Positions 1-5,918 of a stretch of DNA of 6,322 nt are shown here, in pieces; position 1 is the stretch's first letter, and each line of letters begins with the position of its first letter. The position numbers and the translations under genes were made by a program. Location of the stretch: assembly GCA_038248985.1 (NCBI GenBank), contig JBBRWV010000163.1, positions 1 to 6,322 of the forward strand, in the 5' to 3' direction. The notes below the pieces were generated by a model. The model was not told where the DNA came from. It searched no databases and saw only the letters and a program-made list of their open reading frames with translations. The DNA is from JBBRWV01 sp038248985 (lineage in GTDB: Bacteria; Planctomycetota; Phycisphaerae; WQYP01).

Positions 1-1
1 C

Positions 2-910
2 TTAACCATGAAAACGTCATTTCAGGCTGGTTTGTGCGGGCGTGTGCCCCTGCCACCAGAAAAGCGATTTCTTATCCATCATCTGCCTTCGATGAAGGAT
101 CTGGTCCATGAGGTCAAGCGCCATGGGTATTATGGGGGGATGCGGCTGGTCAAGGCGGCGATCAAGCGTTTCGCGGACTATTGCGAAGAGCAGGGGATCG
201 AGTTGGAGAACCGCAATTTTACCATCCGTCATACCACTAATATTCCCCGGCTGGTGGGAATGGCGGGATCCAGCGCGATCGTCACGGCCGTACTGCGGGC
301 CTTGATGGCTTTTTACGGGGTGGAAATACCCCAGCCGCATCTGGCCAATTTGATCCTCTCGGCGGAAAAATCAGAATTGGGCATCAGCGCCGGCTTGCAG
401 GACCGGGTCATTCAGGTCTATGAAGGGGCGGTTTTCATGGATTTTGCGCGGGAGTTGATGGAGCGGCAGGGGTATGGTCGTTACGAGCCGATCGCGCCGA
501 ATCTGATGCCGCCGTTGTATGTCGCCTTTGATGCGACCCGATCGGAGAGTTCGGAGTGGGTCCATAACCCGGTTCGGACGCTGTTCGAAAAGGGAGATCG
601 CAAGGTCGTCGATGCCATGCAAGGGTTTGCCGAATTGGCCGAACAGACGCGAACCTTGCTGATGGCCGGGCGGGGGCGTGAAATCGGTGTGCTGATGAAT
701 GCGAATTTTGACTTGCGGACGACGATCTACCCCGTGTCCGAAGGCAATCGCGTAATGGTGATGACGGCCCGGCGGGCCGGGGCCTCGGCGAAATTTGCCG
801 GGTCCGGCGGCGCGATCATCGGCCTGTATGAAGATGAGGCGATGTACCATGCCCTGGAAAAAGCATTGAACGGGATTGGGTGTGTGGTGTTTAAACCGGA
901 GATCGCATGA
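2..910 (+). CDS. GHMP-family sugar kinase, glucuronokinase-like (5' end cut by window edge)
   Basis: Probably phosphorylates the anomeric position of a sugar or sugar acid with ATP in the cytosol; the closest family I recognise is plant glucuronokinase (glucuronate to glucuronate 1-phosphate). Counting from the ATG at 8, the GHMP ATP-binding motif PRLVGMAGSSA is at residues 80-90. The segment SAEKSELGISAGLQDRV at 118-134 carries the presumed catalytic Asp132, and the C-terminal glycine motif KFAGSGGA is at 262-269. The stretch DLV..., YYGGMRL (31-47) also matches the plant enzyme as I remember it. Only 300 residues follow the ATG, against about 360 in plant glucuronokinase. The frame is open to the window edge, no ribosome binding site precedes position 8, and the usual N-terminal GNPSD-like region is absent, so the true start is probably upstream. 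Its stop overlaps the uridylyltransferase start by ATGA. The GHMP family is certain; the substrate is inferred and could be another sugar. Confidence 0.88.
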   Translation, partial: LTMKTSFQAGLCGRVPLPPEKRFLIHHLPSMKDLVHEVKRHGYYGGMRLVKAAIKRFADYCEEQGIELENRNFTIRHTTNIPRLVGMAGSSAIVTAVLRALMAFYGVEIPQPHLANLILSAEKSELGISAGLQDRVIQVYEGAVFMDFARELMERQGYGRYEPIAPNLMPPLYVAFDATRSESSEWVHNPVRTLFEKGDRKVVDAMQGFAELAEQTRTLLMAGRGREIGVLMNANFDLRTTIYPVSEGNRVMVMTARRAGASAKFAGSGGAIIGLYEDEAMYHALEKALNGIGCVVFKPEIA

Positions 911-1812
911 AAACGCGCGTGACCAAAGCGGTGATTCCGGCCGCCGGGTTCGGCACCCGGTTCCTGCCCGCGACCAAAGCCCAACCGAAAGAGATGTTGC
1001 CGATTGTCGACACGCCGACGATTCAATTTGTGGTGGAGGAGGCGGTGGCGGCGGGGATCACCGATATATTGATCATCACCGGACGCGACAAGCGCTCGAT
1101 CGAGGATCATTTTGACCGCAACCTGGAGTTGGAGCGGCGGCTCGCGAACGACGGGAAGACCGCCCTCCTGCGCAGTATGCGCCGGATTTCCGAGATGGCC
1201 CATATCCATTATGTGCGCCAGAGTGAACAACTGGGGCTGGGGCATGCAATATTACAGGCCCGCTATCATGTGGACAACGAACCGTTTGCCGTCTTGCTGG
1301 GCGACACGATCATCCAATCGGCCCAGCCCTGCGTGGGGCAGTTGATGAAAGTGTACGAGCGCTTCGGGGGGCCGGTGGTGGGACTTGAAAAAGTGCCCCT
1401 GGAGAAAGTCAGCCGGTACGGAATCATCAGCGGTTCGCAACTGGCGCCGCGGGTTTATCGATTGACGGATTTGGTCGAGAAGCCCGAGCCGGCGCGGGCG
1501 CCGAGTCGGCTGGCGATCGGGGGCCGATACATTCTGACGGCGGAGATCTTCAATTACCTGGAGCGGGCCCGTCCGGGTAAAAACGGGGAGATCCAATTGA
1601 CGGATGCGCTCTTGGCGCAGGCCCAGGTGATGCCGGTCTATGGGCATCATTTCGAAGGGATCCGGTATGACATTGGCGACCGGGTCGATTATCTGATTAC
1701 ACAGGTGGACTACGCCCTGCGCCGGGACGATCTCCGGCGCCGGTTTGAACCCTACCTGAAACAACGCATGCGGGCGCTGGCCAAAGGCCGCTCGCGGAGG
1801 AGTCGGACATGA
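907..1812 (+). CDS. galU: UTP--glucose-1-phosphate uridylyltransferase (GalU/GtaB type)
   Basis: Cytosolic nucleotidyltransferase that joins UTP and a sugar 1-phosphate to give a UDP-sugar and pyrophosphate; UDP-glucose is the family's usual product. At 301 residues it is of normal family length. The nucleotide-binding signature PAAGFGTRFLPATKAQPKEM is at 11-30. The metal-site region LLGDTII is at 130-136 (Asp133), VEKP at 190-193, GEIQLTDAL at 227-235 and FEGIRYDIGD at 249-258. The family often has a second Asp after Asp133 (GDD in Bacillus-type enzymes); here it is Thr134, but E. coli GalU also differs there, so activity is not in doubt. GGAG at 898-901 precedes the ATG at a good distance, and the start overlaps the kinase stop by 4 bases. 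Coupling to a glucuronokinase-like gene raises the possibility that the natural substrate is glucuronate 1-phosphate or a broad range of sugar 1-phosphates; that is inference. The C-terminal tail is Arg/Lys-rich. Confidence 0.93.
   Translation: MKTRVTKAVIPAAGFGTRFLPATKAQPKEMLPIVDTPTIQFVVEEAVAAGITDILIITGRDKRSIEDHFDRNLELERRLANDGKTALLRSMRRISEMAHIHYVRQSEQLGLGHAILQARYHVDNEPFAVLLGDTIIQSAQPCVGQLMKVYERFGGPVVGLEKVPLEKVSRYGIISGSQLAPRVYRLTDLVEKPEPARAPSRLAIGGRYILTAEIFNYLERARPGKNGEIQLTDALLAQAQVMPVYGHHFEGIRYDIGDRVDYLITQVDYALRRDDLRRRFEPYLKQRMRALAKGRSRRSRT
1796..1802 (+). promoter_or_regulatory. Strong ribosome binding site of the OmpH-like gene
   Basis: GGAGGAG lies inside the end of the uridylyltransferase gene, 6 bases before the ATG at 1809. 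It supports that start and the ATGA overlap, pointing to translational coupling with the upstream gene. Confidence 0.75.
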
Positions 1813-2498
1813 GCGACAACGCAGGACGGGGACGATGGCCCATCGTGGAAGTGGTCTATGTGGTGGGATTGGCAATTCTATTGATCTATGCCGTTTTCTT
1901 TATGAATCCCCACCGGGTGGGCGTATTGGACGTGGCACGGGTGGCGCGCGAAACCGGGGTTTTGGATCGGATGCAACGGGAGGAACGGGGGTTGCAGGAT
2001 GAGGCCCGCGAACGATTGGGAAAACTTCAGCAAGCCCACGTTCAAAAGATTAACGATCTGAGCCGGAAGCTGAAAAACGCCGGATCCGAACCGGACAAGA
2101 CCCGGATCCAAGGTGAGATCGATTCTCTTCAGGATGCCTTTCAACAAAGTATCGCCGCCGCTCGGCAGAACCTGCAGCGACATGAGGCCCAGATGTTCGC
2201 CACGTTCCGAAAACGCCTGATGCCGCACGTTGAAAAAATCGCCCGCAAGCGGCGGTTGGATATCGTGCTCGATCCGGCGACCACGGTTTTGATCACGAAA
2301 AAGGCGCCCGACCTCACCGAGGAGGTCGTCGCCGCCGTACGGGATGTGTTTTTGCCGTCGCAACCGCTGATCGATCAATCCCTGATTGAAACCCCGCGTC
2401 CGGCCGGGAAATGGATGGGGACGGGGGCGGCAGAGGATCAGGGCGATGAACCGCTGGCGGCACCGGCCCAGCCGGAAAAGGTCCGCAAGGAACCCTGA
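1809..2498 (+). CDS. OmpH/Skp-like coiled-coil protein with N-terminal membrane anchor
   Basis: Member of the OmpH/Skp family, whose classical members are trimeric periplasmic chaperones that hold unfolded outer-membrane proteins. The 229 residues begin with a short polar stretch, then one hydrophobic segment at about 12-32. The family-like strand VGVLDVARVARETG is at 37-50, and a long charged helical region with coiled-coil character runs about 52-148. RLDIVLDPATTVLITKKAPDLTEEVVAAV at 149-177 resembles the C-terminal strand and helix of Skp. No convincing signal-peptidase site follows the hydrophobic segment (MNPHRV), so it is more likely an uncleaved anchor than a soluble periplasmic protein. 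Residues about 180-229 form an extra Pro/Ala/Glu-rich tail, which makes it longer than the usual 160-180 residue Skp. It overlaps the previous gene by ATGA and is followed 3 bases later by the methyltransferase gene. The family call is fairly sure; the chaperone role is by homology only. Confidence 0.8.
   Translation: MSDNAGRGRWPIVEVVYVVGLAILLIYAVFFMNPHRVGVLDVARVARETGVLDRMQREERGLQDEARERLGKLQQAHVQKINDLSRKLKNAGSEPDKTRIQGEIDSLQDAFQQSIAAARQNLQRHEAQMFATFRKRLMPHVEKIARKRRLDIVLDPATTVLITKKAPDLTEEVVAAVRDVFLPSQPLIDQSLIETPRPAGKWMGTGAAEDQGDEPLAAPAQPEKVRKEP
2487..2492 (+). promoter_or_regulatory. Ribosome binding site of the RNA methyltransferase gene
   Basis: AAGGAA lies inside the end of the OmpH-like gene, 9 bases before the ATG at 2502, and supports that start. 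Confidence 0.6.
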
Positions 2499-2501
2499 CG
2501 C

Positions 2502-3302
2502 ATGGAACGTTATCAGCGGGCCAAGGGCCGGCCGCCGCTTTTGGGCAACCACCAGAAGTGTTGGCTCTGGGGCCGTAACCCGGTATTGGAAACCCTGCGG
2601 GCCGGACGGTGGCCGATTCTTGAATTGTGGCTGGATGCCGCTTTGGCGGACGATCCGGCCCGGGAAGCCCTGGCTTGTGCGGAGCAACTGAAGATCCCGG
2701 TCAACCGTGGATCGACGGAAGACCTGATCCGGCTCTGCCACTCCGCCGAGCATCAAGGCTATCTGGCCAAAATGGGTGAATTTCCCTACGCCGGGGAAGG
2801 CCAGCTTTTCAGGGAGGGCGGAACGGGCGCGTCCGCCTTTTATCTTTTATTAGACGGCATACAGGATCCTTACAACCTGGGGGCGATTCTACGGTCGGCC
2901 GAGGTGTTCGGCGCTACGGCCGTGGTGTTGGCCGGAGAAGAACAGGTGGGTGTGACGCGGCAGGTGGCCCGGAGTTCGGCGGGGGCGGTCAACCGGGTGA
3001 CATTGGTTCAATCGATCGATTTACCGGCGTTGGCTGGACGACTCCGGCAGGCCGGGGTGGCGGTGGTGGGAGCCAGTGAGAAGGCCGAGGCCACGATCGA
3101 TCGGTTCGATGGGCGGCGCCCGGTGGCTTTGGTGGTGGGTAATGAGGGCCACGGCCACAGCCCGGCCATGACCGCACAGATCGAGACCTGGGTCCGGATT
3201 CCGCAGGAAGGCCGGATCGGGTCCTTGAATGCCGCCGTGGCGGCGGCCATTTTTTGTTATGAAATCCGGCGCCAACGCCGGATGGCTCCTCGGGTTACTT
3301 AA
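2502..3302 (+). CDS. rlmB: TrmH/SpoU-family RNA 2'-O-ribose methyltransferase, RlmB-like
   Basis: SPOUT-fold enzyme that transfers a methyl group from S-adenosylmethionine to a ribose 2'-hydroxyl in RNA. The RlmB branch modifies a guanosine in 23S rRNA during 50S maturation. Residues about 22-92 form the substrate-binding domain (WGRNPVLETL at 23-32, HQGYLA at 84-89). The catalytic domain follows with all three SpoU motifs. Motif 1 is LLLDGIQDPYNLGAILRSAE (115-134), with the key Asn125 and Arg131. Motif 2 is ALVVGNEGHGHSP (209-221). Motif 3 is VRIPQEGRIGSLNAAVAAAI (231-250), followed by YEIRRQR. At 266 residues it is close to the usual length (about 245-260). It lies 3 bases after the OmpH-like gene and is probably in the same transcript. 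The exact rRNA or tRNA target cannot be read from sequence, so the symbol is a best guess within the family. Its last 20 residues overlap a perfect DNA hairpin (3264-3283). Confidence 0.88.
   Translation: MERYQRAKGRPPLLGNHQKCWLWGRNPVLETLRAGRWPILELWLDAALADDPAREALACAEQLKIPVNRGSTEDLIRLCHSAEHQGYLAKMGEFPYAGEGQLFREGGTGASAFYLLLDGIQDPYNLGAILRSAEVFGATAVVLAGEEQVGVTRQVARSSAGAVNRVTLVQSIDLPALAGRLRQAGVAVVGASEKAEATIDRFDGRRPVALVVGNEGHGHSPAMTAQIETWVRIPQEGRIGSLNAAVAAAIFCYEIRRQRRMAPRVT
3264..3283 (+). repeat. Perfect 8-bp inverted repeat in the 3' end of the methyltransferase gene
   Basis: ATCCGGCG and CGCCGGAT pair perfectly around the loop CCAA, ending 16 bases before the stop codon. No T tract follows, so it is not a standard intrinsic terminator. 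The spacer to the converging gene has no other strong hairpin, so this stem may help end or stabilise the transcript; it could equally be a by-product of codons for a basic, Arg-rich tail. Confidence 0.35.
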
Positions 3303-3333
3303 TAAGTTCCAGAAGCAATAAATGAAGCCGTCT

Positions 3334-4344
3334 TTATTGGGCGGCTGGGGCCGGCGGAACGGCGGGGGGTGGGGTGGCCGTCGCCGTTGGGGTGGATGCG
3401 CGCATGCGTTTGGCGACTTGTTGAGAGAGCAGATCGAACAATTTATCCGCCGTTTGTTGCACCTGAAGAGTGACCGTGGTGCCTTGGGCGGAGACTTCGG
3501 CGGTTTGGGCCAACTCAGCCAATTCAGGATTTTGTTTGCCCGTGAGGAGCGCCGAGAGGACGAGTCCTTGTAAAATCTGCTGGGTCGAATTCGCCATCTG
3601 TTCGTCCTCAGCCTGGATGTTGAACCGGGCTTCAACCAAGCCATCCGCGCTTTCGCCCAGAGCCAGGTTGAATCCCTTGGAATTACCCAAGGGCCCCATT
3701 TTGACCGCATCGCCGGTCGCGGTTGCCAGCAGGAACCCCCGGGCATTTTCCGGGACGGACAAGGCGGAGCCGGGAACGAGATGCGGCCGCTTGCCATCGA
3801 GTACCTCGAGCGCCTGGGTCATCGATTGTGGACTGGCGGTGATCAATAATTGTCCGGCCTGAAGGAGACAGAGCGACAGGGTCTGGTTTTTACTCGGCTC
3901 AGCCCATTGATAAATCGTCCGGTTTCCGGCGCGACTTTCGCTCATTCCCGTGCGTTGACGAACCCGGGCTAAAACCTTTTCATTATCGAATCGACCACTG
4001 AAGAGGGCGACGCCGCTCTGGGGGTCTTCGGTCCGGCCATAAAGGGTCATGTAATCCATATCCTTGAGCGGATTGAACCCCAGCAGATCCTGGCTTTGAG
4101 CGAGCGGCTCGCGCATTTCGGCGGGGGCGCGGTCGCTTTGGATCAGCGAGCCGAATTTGGAGGCGTTGAATTCTTTGATATTGATATAGATGAGCCAGTT
4201 GGCCTCTGCGGACACTTGTTTGCGGGACAACGCACCGACCTTGACCTCGGCGACCCCCGGCAGTTTGGGCACGGGTCCGGCGAAGACGCCGGTGACGAGG
4301 ATCGACAACAACAGGGGAGCACTCCAGCGGATTAACTTGATCAT
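3334..4344 (-). CDS. Exported protein of unknown function
   Basis: A 336-residue protein that I do not recognise as a named family. The N-terminus (residues 1-22) is a clear signal peptide: basic MIKLIR, a hydrophobic core, then VFA before GP, so cleavage after Ala22 is likely and the mature protein would be periplasmic or secreted. The mature part has an early WLIYINIKEFNASKFGSLIQ segment. A further segment around residues 80-120 reads DLLGFNPLKDMDYMTLYGR and then ALFSGRFDNEKVLARV. This pattern recalls uncharacterised exported proteins in planctomycete and verrucomicrobial genomes, which is memory and not proof. The C-terminus (about 315-336) is a Thr/Pro/Ala-rich low-complexity tail. The reverse-strand GAAAGGT at 4351-4357 lies 6 bases upstream of the ATG and supports the start. 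It follows the AraC-type regulator on the same strand and converges on the methyltransferase gene with a 31-base spacer. There are no enzyme motifs I can name. Confidence 0.85.
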   Translation of the reverse strand: MIKLIRWSAPLLLSILVTGVFAGPVPKLPGVAEVKVGALSRKQVSAEANWLIYINIKEFNASKFGSLIQSDRAPAEMREPLAQSQDLLGFNPLKDMDYMTLYGRTEDPQSGVALFSGRFDNEKVLARVRQRTGMSESRAGNRTIYQWAEPSKNQTLSLCLLQAGQLLITASPQSMTQALEVLDGKRPHLVPGSALSVPENARGFLLATATGDAVKMGPLGNSKGFNLALGESADGLVEARFNIQAEDEQMANSTQQILQGLVLSALLTGKQNPELAELAQTAEVSAQGTTVTLQVQQTADKLFDLLSQQVAKRMRASTPTATATPPPAVPPAPAAQ

Positions 4345-4374
4345 AGGCCGACCTTTCGAATGAATTGAATGGGG

Positions 4375-4387
4375 ATGATATTATCAT
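4375..4387 (-). promoter_or_regulatory. Candidate promoter -10 with 13-base palindrome upstream of the exported-protein gene
   Basis: In the 74-base spacer between the AraC-type gene and the exported-protein gene, ATGATA and TATCAT form a perfect palindrome around one central base. On the minus strand this contains GATAAT (4385-4380), a 5 of 6 match to a sigma-70 -10 box. A -35 box is not clear: TTGC-containing hexamers lie 14 to 16 bases upstream. The palindrome sits where a repressor could cover the -10. The exported gene may therefore be transcribed separately from the regulator. This is a weak call. Confidence 0.3.
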
Positions 4388-4418
4388 GCCGCAAGGGCGA
4401 AGCAAGTTTTCTCCATCC

Positions 4419-5342
4419 TTATGTTTTCTGCGCCAGTACAAAATCAGTGGGCGTGATGCCGAACCGTTTGCGAAAGACCTTGGCGAAGTAGTTGGGGTTG
4501 GGATACCCGACCGCGCGCGCGACGTTGCCGATCGGATAGGTTTCCTCGGTCAACAGCGCCTGTGCCTTTGACAGACGTACTTCCCGCAAATAGGCGGCAA
4601 AGGAAAGTTCCGCTTCCCGGCTGAAGACGTGCGATAAATGGTAGGGCGAAGTGCCCAGTTGCGCCGCGATTTCGCGAAGTCCAATGTCGTGTGAATAATG
4701 GGCGGCGATATACGCCTTGGTTTTTTCGACGAGCGCTTTTCCCCGATAGGGCCGGCGGGGCAGGGCGGGCGCTTGGGCCTGAGGCGCATGGAGTTCTTCC
4801 GCTTGTTTAAGAATCAGCAGGAGGATCGTGAGCAACCGGGCATTGGCAACCTGACGGTCCGCGACGGTGGGGCCCCACGTTCGTACCTTCCATCCCTCGA
4901 ACTCGACTTGAATGTCAGATTCGGTCGCGCGAAACAGCATGGCGCGCAATTGGTCGAAAACCTGGGCCAATTCCACCTTGCCGGCGGCCGGCATCGAGTG
5001 GATGAGCCGATTGTCGACGCGTTCGAAATAAGGTTGCGTCAATGACCAGGTAAAATGGCAGAGAAAGACGACCAACGGTTCAGCCGGGTCAAAGTGGTCC
5101 CGATGCGGCAGGCCGGCGGGAATGAGAAGGGTATCGCCGGGACCTGCGGGCATGGAGCTGTGTGTTGTCACCAGTTCCATGTGTCCGTGGAGGACATGCA
5201 GGAGTTCGTTTTCCACCGGCACATGCACGTGAGTTGACCAGGTGTGATCATAGGTCATGATTTCCATCCGGGCGATGGTTGGCAGGTTGCGCGTCAAGCG
5301 GTGAATGAATTGGCCTCGGCGCGGTTTGGGTCTCAGTTTCAC
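4419..5342 (-). CDS. AraC-family transcriptional regulator with N-terminal cupin sensor domain
   Basis: Cytosolic DNA-binding regulator of 307 residues. The N-terminal half is an AraC-type cupin: VENELLHVLHGHMEL at about 43-57, then PGDTLLIPAGLPHRDHF at 68-84, the pocket that binds a small ligand, often a sugar, in this family. The C-terminal 100 residues are the double helix-turn-helix domain. The first HTH is IGLREIAAQLGTSPYHLSHV (220-239). The second is around PIGNVARAVGYPNPNYFAKV (270-289), ending in FRKRFGITPTDF. I chose the GTG at 5342 because GGAG (5353-5350) lies 7 bases before it. A TTG or ATG at 5420 in the same frame would add 26 residues with no family likeness (MRTGVFYCLE...) that read across the binding site. 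An ATG 25 codons further in is less likely. It is the first gene of a minus-strand pair with the exported-protein gene. Regulator and neighbour may be linked, but sugar-pathway genes on the other strand are also possible targets. The ligand is unknown. Confidence 0.88.
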   Translation of the reverse strand: MKLRPKPRRGQFIHRLTRNLPTIARMEIMTYDHTWSTHVHVPVENELLHVLHGHMELVTTHSSMPAGPGDTLLIPAGLPHRDHFDPAEPLVVFLCHFTWSLTQPYFERVDNRLIHSMPAAGKVELAQVFDQLRAMLFRATESDIQVEFEGWKVRTWGPTVADRQVANARLLTILLLILKQAEELHAPQAQAPALPRRPYRGKALVEKTKAYIAAHYSHDIGLREIAAQLGTSPYHLSHVFSREAELSFAAYLREVRLSKAQALLTEETYPIGNVARAVGYPNPNYFAKVFRKRFGITPTDFVLAQKT

Positions 5343-5499
5343 AACACATCTCCAGAAGTTAAAGAATAGTGTTGCAGCCCAGCCGGATGATTCCAAGCAA
5401 TAAAATACCCCCGTGCGCAATTTAGGGCGCCTCGGCGATCCGGTGCTCGACGCGGCCTATCGAAGGGCGACACCTCCGGGGGAGCCGCCTCTTCCCCGG
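5343..5499. other. Upstream region of the AraC-type gene; no gene seen
   Basis: Non-coding DNA that must hold the regulator's promoter, but I find no -35/-10 pair with good spacing on the minus strand. TTGCGC, TATTTT and TATTCT hexamers are present at wrong distances. CCCCCGTGCGCAA at 5408-5420 recurs at 5930-5942. A small CTCC/GGAG hairpin is at 5474-5484. From about 5440 the sequence becomes GC-rich and leads into the palindrome cluster. Confidence 0.4.
5350..5353 (-). promoter_or_regulatory. Ribosome binding site deciding the GTG start of the AraC-type gene
   Basis: On the minus strand GGAG occurs 7 bases before GTG at 5342. It selects this GTG over the longer in-frame start at 5420, whose extra residues would be read through this site. 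Confidence 0.6.
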
Positions 5500-5528
5500 C
5501 GCGACGGCTCGCTCGTCCCGCCGTCGCG
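5500..5528. repeat. Hairpin with 9-bp GC-rich stem
   Basis: CGCGACGGC (5500-5508) pairs perfectly with GCCGTCGCG (5520-5528) across an 11-base loop. The CGACGG core is also the core of the REP-like pair at 5739-5807. It is the first element of the palindrome cluster. No T tract follows on either strand, so a terminator is unlikely. Confidence 0.55.
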
Positions 5529-5608
5529 GGATTGCCCTACCGGTTCAGACCGCCCCCTCTTCAGCAGTTCTCATTAAGTGTGGGTGATTGGGGATCGTTG
5601 GCATTTCA

Positions 5609-5638
5609 ACGCCCTCCAAAAGCAGGGGAAGGGGGCGT
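5609..5638. repeat. Weak imperfect inverted repeat
   Basis: ACGCCCTC (5609-5616) pairs with GGGGGCGT (5631-5638), with one G-T pair and a 14-base loop. It is much weaker than its neighbours and listed because it continues the hairpin series; it may be chance. Confidence 0.25.
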
Positions 5639-5686
5639 CTCACGCAGCGTTCGGGATAGTTCAGATGGCAGTCCGCAGAGGGCGAT

Positions 5687-5727
5687 GGGCCGAACGGTCC
5701 CGCCTCGGAGGCGGGATCGTCCGGCCC
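5687..5727. repeat. 41-base near-perfect hairpin, 19-bp stem
   Basis: Bases 5687-5705 pair with 5709-5727 over a 3-base loop CGG. The only faults are an A-C mismatch (5693/5721) and a G-T pair (5697/5717). The inner stem TCCCGCCT/AGGCGGGA is perfect, as is the outer GGGCCG/CGGCCC. Such a tight, long stem is typical of mobile palindromic elements or very stable RNA hairpins. No T tract follows on either strand, so a standard intrinsic terminator is unlikely. Confidence 0.75.
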
Positions 5728-5738
5728 GTGCTCGATGA

Positions 5739-5807
5739 TGTAGCGACGGGATTTTATCCCGTCGGATTCCAAGGGAAGGACGACGGCATCACAATGCCGT
5801 CGCTACA
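5739..5807. repeat. REP-like inverted pair (BIME-type element) with GTAG heads
   Basis: The left unit is TGTAG followed by hairpin CGACGGGAT-TTT-ATCCCGTCG (5744-5764). The right unit is the reverse orientation: hairpin CGACGGCAT-CACA-ATGCCGTCG (5781-5802) followed by CTACA. The outer 14-base arms TGTAGCGACGGGAT and TGTAGCGACGGCAT are inverted copies differing at one base, and the stem partner base changes with it (G-C in one, C-G in the other). A 16-base linker (5765-5780) separates the units. A GTAG tetranucleotide ahead of a palindromic stem, in head-to-head pairs, is the hallmark of REP sequences mobilised by REP-associated tyrosine transposases. No transposase is in the window, so it would be a non-autonomous copy. 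Confidence 0.7.
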
Positions 5808-5825
5808 AATAACTTCACGGGGGGG

Positions 5826-5847
5826 CGGGTCAGGTCCTTCTGACCCG
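5826..5847 (+). repeat. GTCCYT-loop hairpin, copy 1
   Basis: CGGGTCAG (5826-5833) and CTGACCCG (5840-5847) form a perfect 8-bp stem around the loop GTCCTT. It shares loop and closing AG/CT pairs with copies 2 and 3 while the rest of the stem differs. Confidence 0.65.
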
Positions 5848-5874
5848 AAGAGGGAAAGACGGGACCGTGCGCCA

Positions 5875-5918
5875 TCAGGGAAACGCCGCAGGTCCCTCTG
5901 CGGCGTGTTCTCCCCTGA
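5875..5918 (+). repeat. GTCCYT-loop hairpin, copy 2, with outer stem
   Basis: ACGCCGCAG (5883-5891) pairs perfectly with CTGCGGCGT (5898-5906) around loop GTCCCT. Outside it, TCAGGG (5875-5880) pairs with CCCTGA (5913-5918), separated by an uneven internal loop (2 and 6 bases). The two-tier structure makes this the largest of the three related hairpins. Confidence 0.7.

Noticed and set aside
3326..3346. AGCCG/CGGCT stem across the stop of the exported-protein gene as a terminator
   Set aside because: Only 5 bp with an 11-base loop and no proper T run on the minus strand; too weak to call.
4494..4512. Short palindrome around GGGATACCC
   Set aside because: It lies inside the HTH coding region of the AraC-type gene and is explained by codons; nothing else marks it as a repeat.
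5343..5420. 26-residue N-terminal extension of the AraC-type regulator
   Set aside because: The extra residues do not resemble the family and span the GGAG site that fits the GTG at 5342.
5687..5727. Intrinsic terminator
   Set aside because: The stem is strong, but no T tract follows on either strand and no gene directly upstream needs one.
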